Below are positions 14,739 to 25,400 of a stretch of DNA of 31,496 nucleotides, one piece after another. The notes under the pieces were generated by a model, which had not been told where the DNA came from, did not search any database, and saw only the letters and a list, made by a program, of their open reading frames with translations. The translations under genes were made by a program, and so were the position numbers. The stretch comes from a virus. The stretch is taken from positions 1 to 31,496 of IMG/VR virus record IMGVR_UViG_3300049893_000544; one strand, 5' to 3'. Numbering within the stretch: position 1 is the stretch's first letter; every line of letters begins with the position of its first letter.

Positions 14739-15494
14739 ATGACGCAGCATCAATCTTATATCACATTAGACAGCGTAATACAGGATTACTTGTTGGAATC
14801 CGAACAAAGCCAATCGAAATACTTTAAGATATTTCATTTGGCTTTTCGTGGGTTTGAGCAAATGGGGATAAGCGCATTTTATCAGGTACAAACCCAAAAA
14901 CTTCCGGTAAACGCAAATTTTACCGTTCAGATTCCTTCTGATTATATACAATGGACAAAAGTTGGTGTATTAAATGATAGGGGGGAGATAATACCGCTTT
15001 ATTATAACGATAAGCTAACAAATTTTGCGGGGCTATCATCCACAAGATTTGAACAAACACAAGACGATACCCTTTGGAATTGGCAGCCAAATCTATGGTG
15101 TAACTATTGGAACGGCTATTCCTATGCAAATGTTTACGGAACTCCAAGCGGTCAGCCGTTTGTTGGCAACTTTAAAATTGACCAAAAAGCAGGGGTAATA
15201 TTACTTGACGAAAATTTCAAGTATGACTATATAATGATTGAATATGTGGCATCACCGCAAATAGGCTACGAATATTATTTGCCAGTACAATTCAGGGAAG
15301 CATTAGTAGCGTGGCTTTGGTGGAAAGACAGGCGGGCGGTAAATACCAATCGTGGACAGGTAGGTATAAGTAGGGATTTGAGAAATGACTTTTTCAATGA
15401 AAGAAGAATGGCAATAGCGGCTTGGAAGCCGATACGAATAGAAGAAATGTATCAATTAAGTCAGGAGATGACGAGAATGTCTATAAAGAGCTAA
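14739..15494 (+). CDS. ring/adaptor-like structural protein (251 aa)
   Basis: Probably a connector or tail-ring protein. It starts with a helical region (SYITLDSVIQDYLLESEQS, then KIFHLAFRGFEQMG), followed by a strand-rich domain (KLPVNANFTVQIPSDYIQW, KVGVLNDRGEIIPLYY), an aromatic, Asn-rich loop region around 105-140 (NLWCNYWNGYSYANVYG) and a C-terminal helical block (PVQFREALVAWLWWKDRRA). The last about 45 residues, Arg-rich with RRMAIAAWKPIRIEEMYQ, look like a helical arm. This plan is common in connector proteins of crAss-like genomes. It lies four bases after the GroES-like gene and overlaps the next by one base (TAATG at 15492-15496). Confidence 0.6.
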   Translation: MTQHQSYITLDSVIQDYLLESEQSQSKYFKIFHLAFRGFEQMGISAFYQVQTQKLPVNANFTVQIPSDYIQWTKVGVLNDRGEIIPLYYNDKLTNFAGLSSTRFEQTQDDTLWNWQPNLWCNYWNGYSYANVYGTPSGQPFVGNFKIDQKAGVILLDENFKYDYIMIEYVASPQIGYEYYLPVQFREALVAWLWWKDRRAVNTNRGQVGISRDLRNDFFNERRMAIAAWKPIRIEEMYQLSQEMTRMSIKS

Positions 15495-15799
15495 TGTTTA
15501 GATATAGAGGAAATACAGCAAATGAGTGGCTTAGTGATTCCAAAAACTTGCCAACTTCAATAGATAATTTTGCTATTGTAAATAAGACGTCTGGCACAAT
15601 AGGCGTTAATGTATATGCTTTTGTTGGAAATGAGCAATCTTATTCGATAGCTCCGCACAATTTACAATTAGATGCAGGCGAAATGTATGAAAGCGATAGG
15701 CATATTGTGCTACTTGCATCCGAAAGAATAAAAGTGAAAGTTTCTGGTTCGGCTGATTATGATTTTACAATGTCAAACATAAACCCACCAACAGTATGA
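15494..15799 (+). CDS. small beta-rich virion protein (101 aa)
   Basis: The ATG at 15494, overlapping the previous stop by one base, is preferred over an upstream GTG-type start at 15422 that would overlap the previous gene by 73 bases. The 101-residue product is almost all strands (NFAIVNKTSGTIGVNVYAFV, QLDAGEMYESDRHIVLLASE, RIKVKVSGSADYDFTMS). Small proteins of this pattern commonly precede the fibre-family protein that follows here, and may form a joining or capping unit. Its end overlaps that gene in ATGA (15796-15799). No catalytic motif. Confidence 0.65.
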   Translation: MFRYRGNTANEWLSDSKNLPTSIDNFAIVNKTSGTIGVNVYAFVGNEQSYSIAPHNLQLDAGEMYESDRHIVLLASERIKVKVSGSADYDFTMSNINPPTV

Positions 15800-17046
15800 G
15801 CATAATAGTACCTGATAAATTGGATTCGCTAATTGGTTCGGGTGGGGCAGTCCCAACGGCAATATTTGATGGGGCTAATCTGGATGCTTTTTCAAGGCTA
15901 AGGGCGTCGAACCCGTCGTCACTATTTTCAGTGCAATGCCAGTATAATGAAGCTCCTTTAGTCATGGAATCAGGCACAACTGGTACTGGTGTTGCGCCAG
16001 TGCATTCTATAAATGACAGAATGGTAAAATTACGGGCAACATCAGGAACGGGTACAAGCTATATTCAGTCGTTTCAGTATGTGCCGTATCAGCCGGGAAA
16101 ATCCCATTTGATTTGTATTACAGGTGTATTAGGGGCGGGAGTTGCTGGGGCAACCGTTGATGTCGGATACTTTGACGCCGATAACGGAATATTTCTAAGA
16201 CAAAACGGCACAAGTGGATTGCAGATAGTCAGAAGAACAAAAACCAGCGGTTCAGTTGTGGAGGAGGTTGTAAGCAAAGTGAATTGGAATATTAATCCTT
16301 CTATTCAGTTCGATGAAAGCAAAAGTTTCATATTGATTATTGACCTGCAATACTTAGGCATGGGGCGTGTTAGATGTGGGTTTGATGCAGATGGAGAGGT
16401 CAAATACTTTCATGAATTTTTGAACGCCAATGCCATGGCCGTGCCATATATGCAAACGGCGACTTTGCCAGTACAGATGCTACTCACAGCAACAGCAACT
16501 GCATTAGCAAAGGATTGCTATTTCAAGTGTGCAGCAGTATCATCAGAGGGTGGACTGGCAGTATTTGAAGATTTTTCTTTCAGCTTTGCAACACCTGATC
16601 TTAGTGTGACAGCTGGAAGCGGGGCAAGAACTCACCTTGTCAGTCTTAGGCCAAAGACTACGTTTAATTCTATCACAAACAGGGAAACGCTTTTTATTGA
16701 AAGTATTGATATGATTGTCACTGGCAACAATCCGGTATTTTGGGAATTATGTATAGGGCAAGCAATCACAGGGGCGGCATGGGCAAATGTGAATACGGCA
16801 AGCTCCGCTTTTGAGTATGGAACAGGAACAATCAGTGGGTCACCTACTGCTGTCATATCAAGTGGGTATGTGGCTGCGACTGCTGGCTCAAAGAGTGATG
16901 TATCAAAGACACTTTCGGTAAAGTACCCTGTCACACTTGACCGATCTGGTGCGGTAAGGATTAATGGCACTTTGTCTTTGGTAGTGACTGGTTTAGGTGG
17001 AACGAGTGCAACAAGAGGAGTAATTAATTATAAAGAGATACGATAA
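15796..17046 (+). CDS. fibre/tail-family protein with DAFxRLRxSNP domain (416 aa)
   Basis: Belongs by its motifs to a widespread phage virion family whose N-terminus carries 'DAFGRLRVSNP..LF'. Here this is DAFSRLRASNPSSLFSVQC at about 30-48, followed by a strand with YQPGKSHLICITGVLG (about 96-111), VDVGYFDADNGIFLRQNG and VNWNIN, all typical of the conserved jelly-roll-like domain. The C-terminal about 170 residues are Ser/Thr/Ala/Gly-rich strands (SSAFEYGTGTISGS, DVSKTLSVKYPVTL) with several Cys, likely the exposed or receptor-facing part. The exact role (fibre, tail tip or head-attached protein) is not established from the sequence. It is followed one base after its stop region by a small beta protein. 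Confidence 0.72.
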   Translation: MSIIVPDKLDSLIGSGGAVPTAIFDGANLDAFSRLRASNPSSLFSVQCQYNEAPLVMESGTTGTGVAPVHSINDRMVKLRATSGTGTSYIQSFQYVPYQPGKSHLICITGVLGAGVAGATVDVGYFDADNGIFLRQNGTSGLQIVRRTKTSGSVVEEVVSKVNWNINPSIQFDESKSFILIIDLQYLGMGRVRCGFDADGEVKYFHEFLNANAMAVPYMQTATLPVQMLLTATATALAKDCYFKCAAVSSEGGLAVFEDFSFSFATPDLSVTAGSGARTHLVSLRPKTTFNSITNRETLFIESIDMIVTGNNPVFWELCIGQAITGAAWANVNTASSAFEYGTGTISGSPTAVISSGYVAATAGSKSDVSKTLSVKYPVTLDRSGAVRINGTLSLVVTGLGGTSATRGVINYKEIR

Positions 17047-17047
17047 T

Positions 17048-17317
17048 ATGTCGGCATTCCCAATTATATTACCAAGTGGCGTTATAGCAGTTTACGGCGT
17101 GGGGCTTGCCACCGCAAGTACATCCGGCTTTGTACCAACAGAAGGATATTTATTCGGGGTGGTGGATAAGGTTTGGGATGGCGGCGAAACATTTGTATAT
17201 GGCGGCGACAGCGTTCTTTTCAGCGATAAGGACGTAATAGAACGATTAACATTTACAAGCGGGACTTATACATTAATTCCTGCAAGATTAGTAACCAAAG
17301 AAGAACCAGCACTCTAA
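17048..17317 (+). CDS. small beta-rich protein (89 aa)
   Basis: An 89-residue strand/Gly-rich protein (FPIILPSGVIAVYGVGLATA, ETFVYGGDSVLFSDKDVIERL, TYTLIPARLV). The N-terminal hydrophobic stretch is broken by Pro and Gly, so it reads as beta strands rather than a signal peptide. It is placed between the fibre-family gene and the ~1000-residue tail protein with gaps of one and four bases. I do not recognise it; a minor virion role is inferred from position. Confidence 0.65.
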   Translation: MSAFPIILPSGVIAVYGVGLATASTSGFVPTEGYLFGVVDKVWDGGETFVYGGDSVLFSDKDVIERLTFTSGTYTLIPARLVTKEEPAL

Positions 17318-17321
17318 AACT

Positions 17322-20300
17322 ATGTTGGCAGTAAAAAGATTTAACGGGGTATTAGATAAAGACAGCAGGGAAGAAGATGTCCTTTCGCCTAATCATATTC
17401 AGGCAAGAAATCTTCGCTTTATCCCTAACACTAATGGCGGTTCTTTTAACCCTATAAAGGGGAATACGCTTATATCAAATTCAAATCTTCCCGCAGGAAT
17501 AAATGAATGTATAGGTGCTTTCTTCGACCAAGTAAAGCAAAGAATAATTTGGTTTAATTGGAATGAATATGGCAACAACGGCATTTATCAATATTCTGTT
17601 CAGACGGGAACGGTATCTAAAATATTTCTTTGTAATACCGATTCCGCCACAGATATATTAACCTTTTCAAGAGATTACCCCGTACATTCAGCAGGCATTG
17701 TTTACAGGACAACGGGTGATGGCGATATGCTATATTGGACAGACGGCTACAATAGGCCACGCTGCCTTAATTTAGACACCGTTTCCACGCTTGCACCATT
17801 TACGGAAGATATGATTAATGCGGCTAAAAACGCCCCGCTAACCCCGCCTGCATTAGTTTCAAGCGGTTCTCCAAATGGCGTTGCAGGCTACTTTAGTGAT
17901 GCTACTGTTAATTACAATGCTGTAAAAAATAAATTTTTCAGGTTTGCTTATAGGTGGGTATTTAAAAATGGAGAAAAATCAACACTTTCCCCTATTTCAG
18001 ATATACCATTGCCAAGTTATATAGACCCCAATCTTCAAATTTCTGTAACTACCGATAACTATATTAAATTTACTGTTTATTCTCCAAATTTAGAGGATTA
18101 CAAGGCCATAGAAGTTATGGGGCAAGAATGGAATGGAAGTGAGTTTAGTGATTTTTTTATTATTGAATCTCTTGATAGAGATGATTATTCTATACCAGTT
18201 AATTCAAGTTATACTTATAGTTTCTATAATAATGGTAGTTATATTACTATAAATCCCGAAGAATCGGATTTGTATTTTAGTTGGCTTCCAGACAAAGCTA
18301 ATACACTTGAAATATTAAATGGTAATGTTATAGTTTACGGTGGCTTGACTGATGGGTATGATAAAATATCAAGGGAAGATGTTGATGTACAAATAACGTC
18401 AAGTCTTGTAGCAATAGACCCCCTACTCGGTTCTATACCGAATTGCTCACCAATGTATAAATGGAATACTGAATATAGATTTGGTCTTGTGTATTTTGAT
18501 GATAGGGGGAAAACAAATGGAGTAGTTTCTTTTGCGTCTGATTCAAACATTGATACAACGGACTTTACTGTTACAACACCAAATTATGCAGGGCAAACAA
18601 ATGGCGTTTCAATTACAGTACCACAAATAAGCCTTAGTATTAATCATTTGCCTCCATCTTGGGCTACGTCCTATCAATGGGTAAGATTAAATCTAACCCC
18701 CAAATTTTTGCAATGGGTTACAATGGATTACCAAACGGATAACAATTACTTGTATCTTGGAATCCAAAACCTTACCGAAATGAACGCAAAAACTGGATTT
18801 TTGCCAAGTTATGAATATGCAGAAGGTGATAGGGTGAGAATAATGGCGGCTGTTGGAGGTGATAATACTACGTCTGTTTTTTCTTCACAACAAGATTATC
18901 CAGTTTTAGGAGTAGTGCAAAGACTGATGACATCCCCTGCTCAAAATGGCACATTTATTAAAATACCAAAACCAACTTCTTTACCAACGCCAGCGTATCA
19001 AGCTGTAATGTTTATAGAGGTATATACACCAAAGCCGAAGCTGCCCGACAATCAGCAAGTATTTTATGAATTTGGAGAAAAGTATGATATATATGAAAGC
19101 GGTGGGGTAAGATACCATAGAGGGCAACTGCAAGACCAAACAAATAGCCAACCTGCTACATTTGCTTGGACGGAAGGAGATGTTTACATAAAAAGAAGGG
19201 CATATTATTTATCAGTACCAATACAAAACAATGCGTTATTTTCATATCTTGATATGATGGATGCTAATTGGAATGATTACATTCAATCATCTTGTAACGA
19301 TAATGGCAGGGGTTGGGTTATAGACGAAAACGCCAAAGAGGAATATAATCAGGTGTTAGTTCGTTGGGGTGGGAAATACCAATCAGGTACAAACATTAAT
19401 CAATTAAATATATTTCGCCCCAATGATTTTGACGAAGTGGATAGGGCGAAAGGGGATATAAGGCGGTTCAAAGTAAGGGATAGGATTTTACGGGTGTTTC
19501 AGGACAGGGGTGTTGGGCAATATGGCATATACGCCCGCTTCATACAAAATAATGAAGGTGAAAGCGACTTGGTAACTACCAATGAAATTATCACCACCAA
19601 CAACATACAATACTATCAGGGGATATTCGGGCTTTGCGGCTACCCGACAAACCTATGCAGCAGCCCTATTGCCGACTATTTTACCGATGTGGTTACAGGG
19701 CGGGGTATAAGGCTTGGGAATGACGGCATAACTGATTTAGGACTTCTTTACAAGGGGCAGTTCTACTTCCCGAAATTAGTAACCCCGTATAATAAAACGC
19801 TTACAAGGACAAACGGAAGCAAAGCAAAGGTGATGGCATTTTACGATTCCTTTGATAATGACTTCCATACTATCTTGCAGGCGGGTATTGGCAATGGCAC
19901 TACAACAACAGGTAACCATTTCTCATTCAATGAGTTAAGAAACGGATATTTTTGTGACGAATATAGTTATATACCCGAATTGGCTTTATGCGCCAACGAT
20001 GTGATATACAGTTGGAACGGTGGTAATTTATGGAAGCACGACAACAACACTACAAGTTTTTACGGTGTGAATTACGCAGCCGATGTAACATTTGTGTTTA
20101 ATGATAACCTAACTCAAAAGAAATCTTGGAACGCTATTAGCGAACTTGCCAACAGTATTTGGGCTTGCCCGCTAATCTATACCAATCAGGTTACATACGG
20201 TACGCAAAGACAAGAAACAAATTTAGGGGAATCAGAATTTACTATGTTGGAGGGTATGCCTTCGGCCGTCATAAAAAGAGATGTAAACTCAATAGGCGGG

Positions 20301-20429
20301 AAAATAAACGGCAATTTTATAAAAGGGAACTGGATGGCGGCTAAATTCCGAAAGGAAAATGCCACAAATTTAGTATTTTTGAATGAGGTAAATTGCAGGT
20401 TTACAGATTCTCCACGAACAGACAAATAA
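17322..20429 (+). CDS. tail stabilisation / muzzle-like protein (1035 aa)
   Basis: The largest complete gene. Its opening, KRFNGVLDKDSREEDVLSP followed by NHIQARNLRFIPNTNGGSF and IKGNTLI, resembles proteins annotated as stabilisation or muzzle proteins in crAss-like phages, which close the tail exit. The rest is strand-rich, with many Asn, Tyr, Thr and Gly residues and an aromatic periodicity suggesting a multi-bladed beta-propeller. Examples are IIWFNWNEYGNNGIYQYSV (about 72-90) and MLYWTDGYNRPRCLN (about 139-153). There is no signal peptide, and few Lys-rich helices. The last 150 residues contain a WNGGNLWKHDNNTTSFYGVN segment. It precedes the internal virion genes, the expected place for a tail-end protein. 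Similarity is from memory of the family, not a search. Confidence 0.72.
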   Translation: MLAVKRFNGVLDKDSREEDVLSPNHIQARNLRFIPNTNGGSFNPIKGNTLISNSNLPAGINECIGAFFDQVKQRIIWFNWNEYGNNGIYQYSVQTGTVSKIFLCNTDSATDILTFSRDYPVHSAGIVYRTTGDGDMLYWTDGYNRPRCLNLDTVSTLAPFTEDMINAAKNAPLTPPALVSSGSPNGVAGYFSDATVNYNAVKNKFFRFAYRWVFKNGEKSTLSPISDIPLPSYIDPNLQISVTTDNYIKFTVYSPNLEDYKAIEVMGQEWNGSEFSDFFIIESLDRDDYSIPVNSSYTYSFYNNGSYITINPEESDLYFSWLPDKANTLEILNGNVIVYGGLTDGYDKISREDVDVQITSSLVAIDPLLGSIPNCSPMYKWNTEYRFGLVYFDDRGKTNGVVSFASDSNIDTTDFTVTTPNYAGQTNGVSITVPQISLSINHLPPSWATSYQWVRLNLTPKFLQWVTMDYQTDNNYLYLGIQNLTEMNAKTGFLPSYEYAEGDRVRIMAAVGGDNTTSVFSSQQDYPVLGVVQRLMTSPAQNGTFIKIPKPTSLPTPAYQAVMFIEVYTPKPKLPDNQQVFYEFGEKYDIYESGGVRYHRGQLQDQTNSQPATFAWTEGDVYIKRRAYYLSVPIQNNALFSYLDMMDANWNDYIQSSCNDNGRGWVIDENAKEEYNQVLVRWGGKYQSGTNINQLNIFRPNDFDEVDRAKGDIRRFKVRDRILRVFQDRGVGQYGIYARFIQNNEGESDLVTTNEIITTNNIQYYQGIFGLCGYPTNLCSSPIADYFTDVVTGRGIRLGNDGITDLGLLYKGQFYFPKLVTPYNKTLTRTNGSKAKVMAFYDSFDNDFHTILQAGIGNGTTTTGNHFSFNELRNGYFCDEYSYIPELALCANDVIYSWNGGNLWKHDNNTTSFYGVNYAADVTFVFNDNLTQKKSWNAISELANSIWACPLIYTNQVTYGTQRQETNLGESEFTMLEGMPSAVIKRDVNSIGGKINGNFIKGNWMAAKFRKENATNLVFLNEVNCRFTDSPRTDK

Positions 20430-20441
20430 AATTATTACATT

Positions 20442-21134
20442 ATGCCAATAGACCCATTATCATTAGCAGCAGGCGGTGTTCAGGCGTTAGTAGGGCTTGG
20501 GCAAACAATCTTTTCAGGCCGAAAAAAAGCTGAAAGGCAATTAAACAGGGAGATTGATTATACCCTTGCGAATATACCGAAAGCACAGGCAAACAAATCA
20601 ATACTTGATTATTACAATACCGCATTAGCAAGGTACGGGGTTTCCCCGACAGATACAGCAATGTATAAAAGCCAAATGAAGAATATTGACAGGGGCGTGG
20701 CAACGGGACTGCAATCACTACAAGACAGGCGTAGCGGGATAGCAGGTACATCAAGCATTTTACGGGCTTCCAATGACGCAAAATTAAATGCCAACGTAGC
20801 CGCAGAACAAAGAAGGGATAACTTATTTAATCAGCTTGGGCAGGCAACGCAAATGGAAGATGCAGAACAAAAGTTTTTATTTCAACAAAACCAAATGCTG
20901 CCGTGGGAAACAAGGGCTAATCTTAAATTAGGAATGTTAGGCCAAAAGTTGCAGGGTGCAAACCAAAGGACAAATGCAGGTATGCAGAATATTTTTGGCG
21001 GATTTAATACTATCGCATCAGGGATAACTTTAGGCGGAGGCGAATCAAATAGAAGTGTTATTAATGGCCTTCAACAAGGTGGCGTAAGAAGGGTATCAAA
21101 TTCATTACCAAGAACAGCAAGACCAATAATTTAA
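20442..21134 (+). CDS. internal virion / ejection protein, small (230 aa)
   Basis: Likely a small cargo protein released with the DNA, comparable in position and composition to T7 gp14 and to internal proteins of other podoviruses. The N-terminus has a hydrophobic Ala/Gly stretch (LSLAAGGVQALVGLGQTIFSG, split here by nothing charged; residues 5-25) able to insert into or lie on membrane. Residues 30-190 are helical, Gln/Ala/Asn-rich and poor in aromatics. A Gly-rich segment (about 190-212, GGFNTIASGITLGGGESN) precedes a basic C-terminus. It starts the cargo block: 12 bases after the muzzle-like gene and two bases before the next. The comparison is by size and pattern, not sequence identity. 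Confidence 0.65.
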   Translation: MPIDPLSLAAGGVQALVGLGQTIFSGRKKAERQLNREIDYTLANIPKAQANKSILDYYNTALARYGVSPTDTAMYKSQMKNIDRGVATGLQSLQDRRSGIAGTSSILRASNDAKLNANVAAEQRRDNLFNQLGQATQMEDAEQKFLFQQNQMLPWETRANLKLGMLGQKLQGANQRTNAGMQNIFGGFNTIASGITLGGGESNRSVINGLQQGGVRRVSNSLPRTARPII

Positions 21135-21136
21135 AG

Positions 21137-22489
21137 ATGGCAATAAACCCACTCCCGCAAGGGTTACATAATCAATATACAGAGGTACTTGATTCCTCCC
21201 CATTTTTAAGAAGAAATCTTGAAAATGAAGCTAAGAGGGAGGCTAAAGAAGAAGCCTTAAATCAGTATTTTAATGACCAAATAAAAACATTAAATCCTGC
21301 TGGTTTGAGGGATGTTCACCAAGCGGGAATATTAAAAGAGATAGCCGATATACAAAGTTTTTGGAATCAGAATAGCAGGGAAATAAAACAAGGCGGTGAA
21401 AAAAGGATGCAACTTGATAGAATGTTTAGAGATGCCGCCTATAATATTAATAATGCAAAACAAAGAGATAAGTTTTTTTTAGATTTAGCACAACAAAGAG
21501 CAGAAGGTAAAATTGAATTAGATGAAGAAGATATAAAGAAAGTATTGCCAAATCTTGAAAAATCAATATACGACAAATCGTCCTTAAAGCAGGATGGTAC
21601 TGATTATACTTGGGCGGATTTGTCAGCAATGGTAAAAGATTTGGATATAGAAACAGAGGGGAAGGCGTTAGATGCTATAACTAAAAATCTTACTCCTGTT
21701 GAAACCAAAGATTTATCAAGAAGGGTTGTTGATAAACAAAGTGGCGAAACAATTACTCCGATAATTAAAGCGTACACGCCAGAACAATTATTAGCTGCGG
21801 CTGAAACAGCAAAAGATTTACCTTTAGGAAATAGTGAATTAGCGAGAAAAGCGAGAAAATCTTATAATAGGTTACTAAAAGATGATGCCGCCATAACAGA
21901 ACTTGAAAAGTATTATAAGAAGGTTTATGGGCAAGATAAAGAAATAACAACCACCGAACAGGTGGCACAGGCAAAAGTGATAAAAAGAATGGTGGATGCT
22001 ACATCGGAAAAACTAAAAGAGGATAAAGATGTATTGCAGGCACAGATAAAAATAAATGTTGGTGGTGGTAGTAATACACCTAAAAATGCTGGTGCTAATT
22101 GGGTTACAAGAGCTATGTCAGCAATGAAAAGTGGTAATAGCCAAACAGCAACCGATGTTTTTTCAGAATTATTGGCAGGTGATATTACAAAATTTGATGG
22201 TGTTGAGGATTTGGGCGGTGGTAAATTTAAGGTTAAGATTTTGCCAAAGCAAAAGTATGACGTATTTGGGCAGGCAATACAAGGTTCGACAAACCCGGTA
22301 GAGAGAACTTTTGATGTAAACAGCAGAACGCTTCCTTATGAATTGCAGAATTTATATCAAAGTGTAATGGGCGGCGATGTTAAACTTGAAAAAACGTATT
22401 TCCCGCCAAATAAACCGACAGGAGAGAAACCAAAAGACGAAAAGCCATCAGGCGGTTCTTGGAAAGACAGGGCTAAAAAAGTACAATAA
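21137..22489 (+). CDS. internal virion / ejection protein, medium (450 aa)
   Basis: Probably a second cargo protein. The first about 120 residues are helical and strongly charged (NLENEAKREAKEEALNQYF), with further helical blocks to about 300. From about 305 a Gly/Asn linker (VGGGSNTPKNAG) leads to a small C-terminal region with strands (GGGKFKVKILPKQKYDVFG) and a Pro/Lys-rich tail (PTGEKPKDEKPSGG). There is no membrane segment and no recognisable enzyme motif. Its stop overlaps the giant gene's ATG (TAATG at 22487-22491). A three-gene cargo series of small, medium and very large proteins recalls T7 gp14-gp15-gp16, although no homology to those is claimed. Confidence 0.65.
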   Translation: MAINPLPQGLHNQYTEVLDSSPFLRRNLENEAKREAKEEALNQYFNDQIKTLNPAGLRDVHQAGILKEIADIQSFWNQNSREIKQGGEKRMQLDRMFRDAAYNINNAKQRDKFFLDLAQQRAEGKIELDEEDIKKVLPNLEKSIYDKSSLKQDGTDYTWADLSAMVKDLDIETEGKALDAITKNLTPVETKDLSRRVVDKQSGETITPIIKAYTPEQLLAAAETAKDLPLGNSELARKARKSYNRLLKDDAAITELEKYYKKVYGQDKEITTTEQVAQAKVIKRMVDATSEKLKEDKDVLQAQIKINVGGGSNTPKNAGANWVTRAMSAMKSGNSQTATDVFSELLAGDITKFDGVEDLGGGKFKVKILPKQKYDVFGQAIQGSTNPVERTFDVNSRTLPYELQNLYQSVMGGDVKLEKTYFPPNKPTGEKPKDEKPSGGSWKDRAKKVQ

Positions 22490-25400
22490 TGAGTAAATCG
22501 TTAAGAGTAAAAAAGGGAAACGAAGTATTAGAAATACAAGATACAGACCTTCAGGCGGCTGTTAATGATGGGTATTTGCCAACAGATACGGTTATAGTTG
22601 CAAATAGTAAAACTAAGGAAGTTTATGAGATAGCCCCGCAAGATTTACCGTCAGCATTTAAAGACGGGTTTTCATTTCAAGATGTAAAAAAAAAAGAACT
22701 TGGCGGTGGTTCACTTGGCTCAAAAGTTGGCGGCTTAGAACCCCAATCTACCGTATCAAATAACTTACAGAAAATAGGTAGCGGTGTAATGGGTAAGTTT
22801 GCTGATGTTATTATAAATCCGACAACTGGGAAATATCCAAAAGCAAACATAAATTTTGATATTGAATCTGTTTCGCAAAGAAGCAAAACACCAGATGCAG
22901 ATGTTAGGCTGTATAATAAGAAATTTGAAGAAGCGACAGGTGTTTTAGATTTAGGGGCATCTCCAAAAGGAATACTTGGTGGTGAAAAGAAAGATGATAA
23001 AATTTTAAGTAGAGAATCCTTATCAGATGCCGCCAAGTATCAAAAATATAGAAAGGTAGAAGAATATGTAATAAATCCCGTCCTTAATAATATTTATTCT
23101 GGTAGGGTAGAACCAGAAGAATTAAAATCTTTATACAACAATCAGTATGGTAAAAAAATCCTGTTAAATGTTTTAAATCAAGAATTACCAGAAATAAGTA
23201 AGATTGGGCTGGATGAAGATGTTTTTGGTAACGAAAAAAAGTGGGATAAGGTTGCCCAAAAATTGCAATACAGGAATAGGGCTAAGGGGATTGAATTACA
23301 AGAGCAACAAGAAGAACAAATCGCATCTGAACTTTCGGATGTATTTTCAAATTATAAATACGGTAAAGAGGATTATATTTCTGAAAGAAGAGGCCAAGCC
23401 CCACAATTAAAATCAACAAAAATCCCTTTCAGGGTTGATAATATTAACGATGTATCACAGCTTCAGGACGCATTAAATAGCGTAGAAAGGATGCCTTTTA
23501 TTTGGGATAAAGACGGTCACAAGGTTGATAAAACCCCAATAAAAGAAAAATTACAAAGAAGGATATTCCAATTACAAGCAGGGAAGGAAATTGACAAAGA
23601 GATATTAGGTCTTAAAGATATTATACTAAATGCCGTTGATAAAGTACCCCTTGATTGGAAAAGTCAGGGCAATGACCCAAATTTAGTTCAAAGAGATGCT
23701 GAATATGTAATGGCTGCTTTAAATTATTTGAAAGACACAAAAATCGGTGAATATGGCATGATAGTAGCCTCTATGGTTACTAATGGTAAAATTTCTGAAA
23801 CTCAATTTACCGAACTTGCTAACTTAGGAATTGAGTTAAAAAAATATAAAGATTTTAAAGGTGGTGCGTATGTATCAGGGGAAAAGAGAAGTATGCTTAC
23901 GCCACAATATAAAAAGGCAATATTAAGTGGATGGTTGTCTGAAAAACTTGAACAAGAGGGATATAGAAACAGGTCTGCTTATTCTGCAAAAGAAATTATA
24001 TCAGCTTATCAAAGCGCACCAGAAGATATAAAAGACGATGAAGTTTTAAGTGAAATAATAAAGGCGGAACGTGCGCCTTCGTTTGGGTTTTTGCCAATAC
24101 CGCAAGGGGAAGGGCTTGTTAAAAAGGGGGCTTTAAATTCTATTTTTGAAGGGTTCGCTAACCCCGTAAAAAGTATATTTAATACAGTAAGTACCGTAGT
24201 TGATTCTCCATTTGACACTTATTTAAAATCAAAAGAACTTGATAGGGGCGGACAAACAATATTAAATAAAAAAGGTGAATTTACAACTACATTAGAAAAT
24301 AATTTTTGGAATAAAGCGTTAGAGGGGGCTGCTGGATTATTCATGCAGGTTGGGCTTGCAAGGGGGTTGGGTTTACTTGCTAAAACCCCAATCAATGCAG
24401 CAATAGGAAGGGTAAACCCAATGGCGGCTATGACCACAAATCAAGCTGCCTTAAACATAGGTACTCCGCTATCAACATTAGCGCAAACATACGGATATGA
24501 GTATGTTGATTTTTTGGAGAAAACGGGAAGCCCCACAAAAGCTGCGTTAGGGGCTTTTGTTAGCGGTAGCGTTCAGGGATGGATTGAAAAGAATGTAATG
24601 CCAGACGTAAAAATTGCAGAAAACATAAACCTTATTACTGCAAAAAGAAATTTTGCAAAAGAAATAATTAATGTAATTGATAGTGGTGGTGGGCAGGCTA
24701 AATTAGGTGATATTGCAAAAAAGTTTTTAGATAATACAGCTAAAACATTAGGTAAGGAGGCTTGGGGCGAAGAAGTATTACAAAACTTTACTAATTATAT
24801 CACAGAATTAGTTATATCGCCTAAAACGGGTATAGATAGGAATATCTTAAAAGAAAGTTTAGATACGGGATTGCAAGCTACTAATGCAATGATATTACCT
24901 TCTTTATTAGGTGCTGCCGGACAAACAAAGATAAATAGACAACTATCAAAAGCAGGGATTAATATGATAGCGGCTTATCCAAAAGAATATTTAGATGCAA
25001 TGGATAGTCAGTTAGCAAGGGGTGAAATATCAAAGCAAGACTATGATTTAGCTACTAATATTATAAACCTGCACAGGGAAAATAATATCAATGCCCCAAA
25101 ATATGATGTTGAAGGTAACCCAATATCAGCAGATGGGCAATTAGAATACGCCTACCAATCAACAGTAGAGGCCATTAATAAAGAAAAGTTAAATCAGATA
25201 AAAGACCAAATACAAAAAGAACCGATTGAAAAAAAGATAAAAGAAGCTAATAATATAAAAAGAAAAATATTTAATGGGAAAGAGGCTGAAATAATAACCG
25301 ATATAAATGAATTAAAAATAGACCAAGATAGGGATTTGATGGATGAACCGGAATTAACAGAAGAACAGAAGGTAATACAAAGGGCTATTGATAGCGGGGA

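Noticed and set aside
15422-15493. Alternative upstream start for the small beta protein at 15494
   Set aside because: It would overlap the previous gene by 73 bases, whereas ATG 15494 overlaps its stop by one base, in line with other gene junctions here.
23204-23410. A 68-codon plus-strand frame within the giant gene
   Set aside because: It overlaps the giant gene completely in another frame, has a composition rich in Lys and Asn, and has no independent start context.
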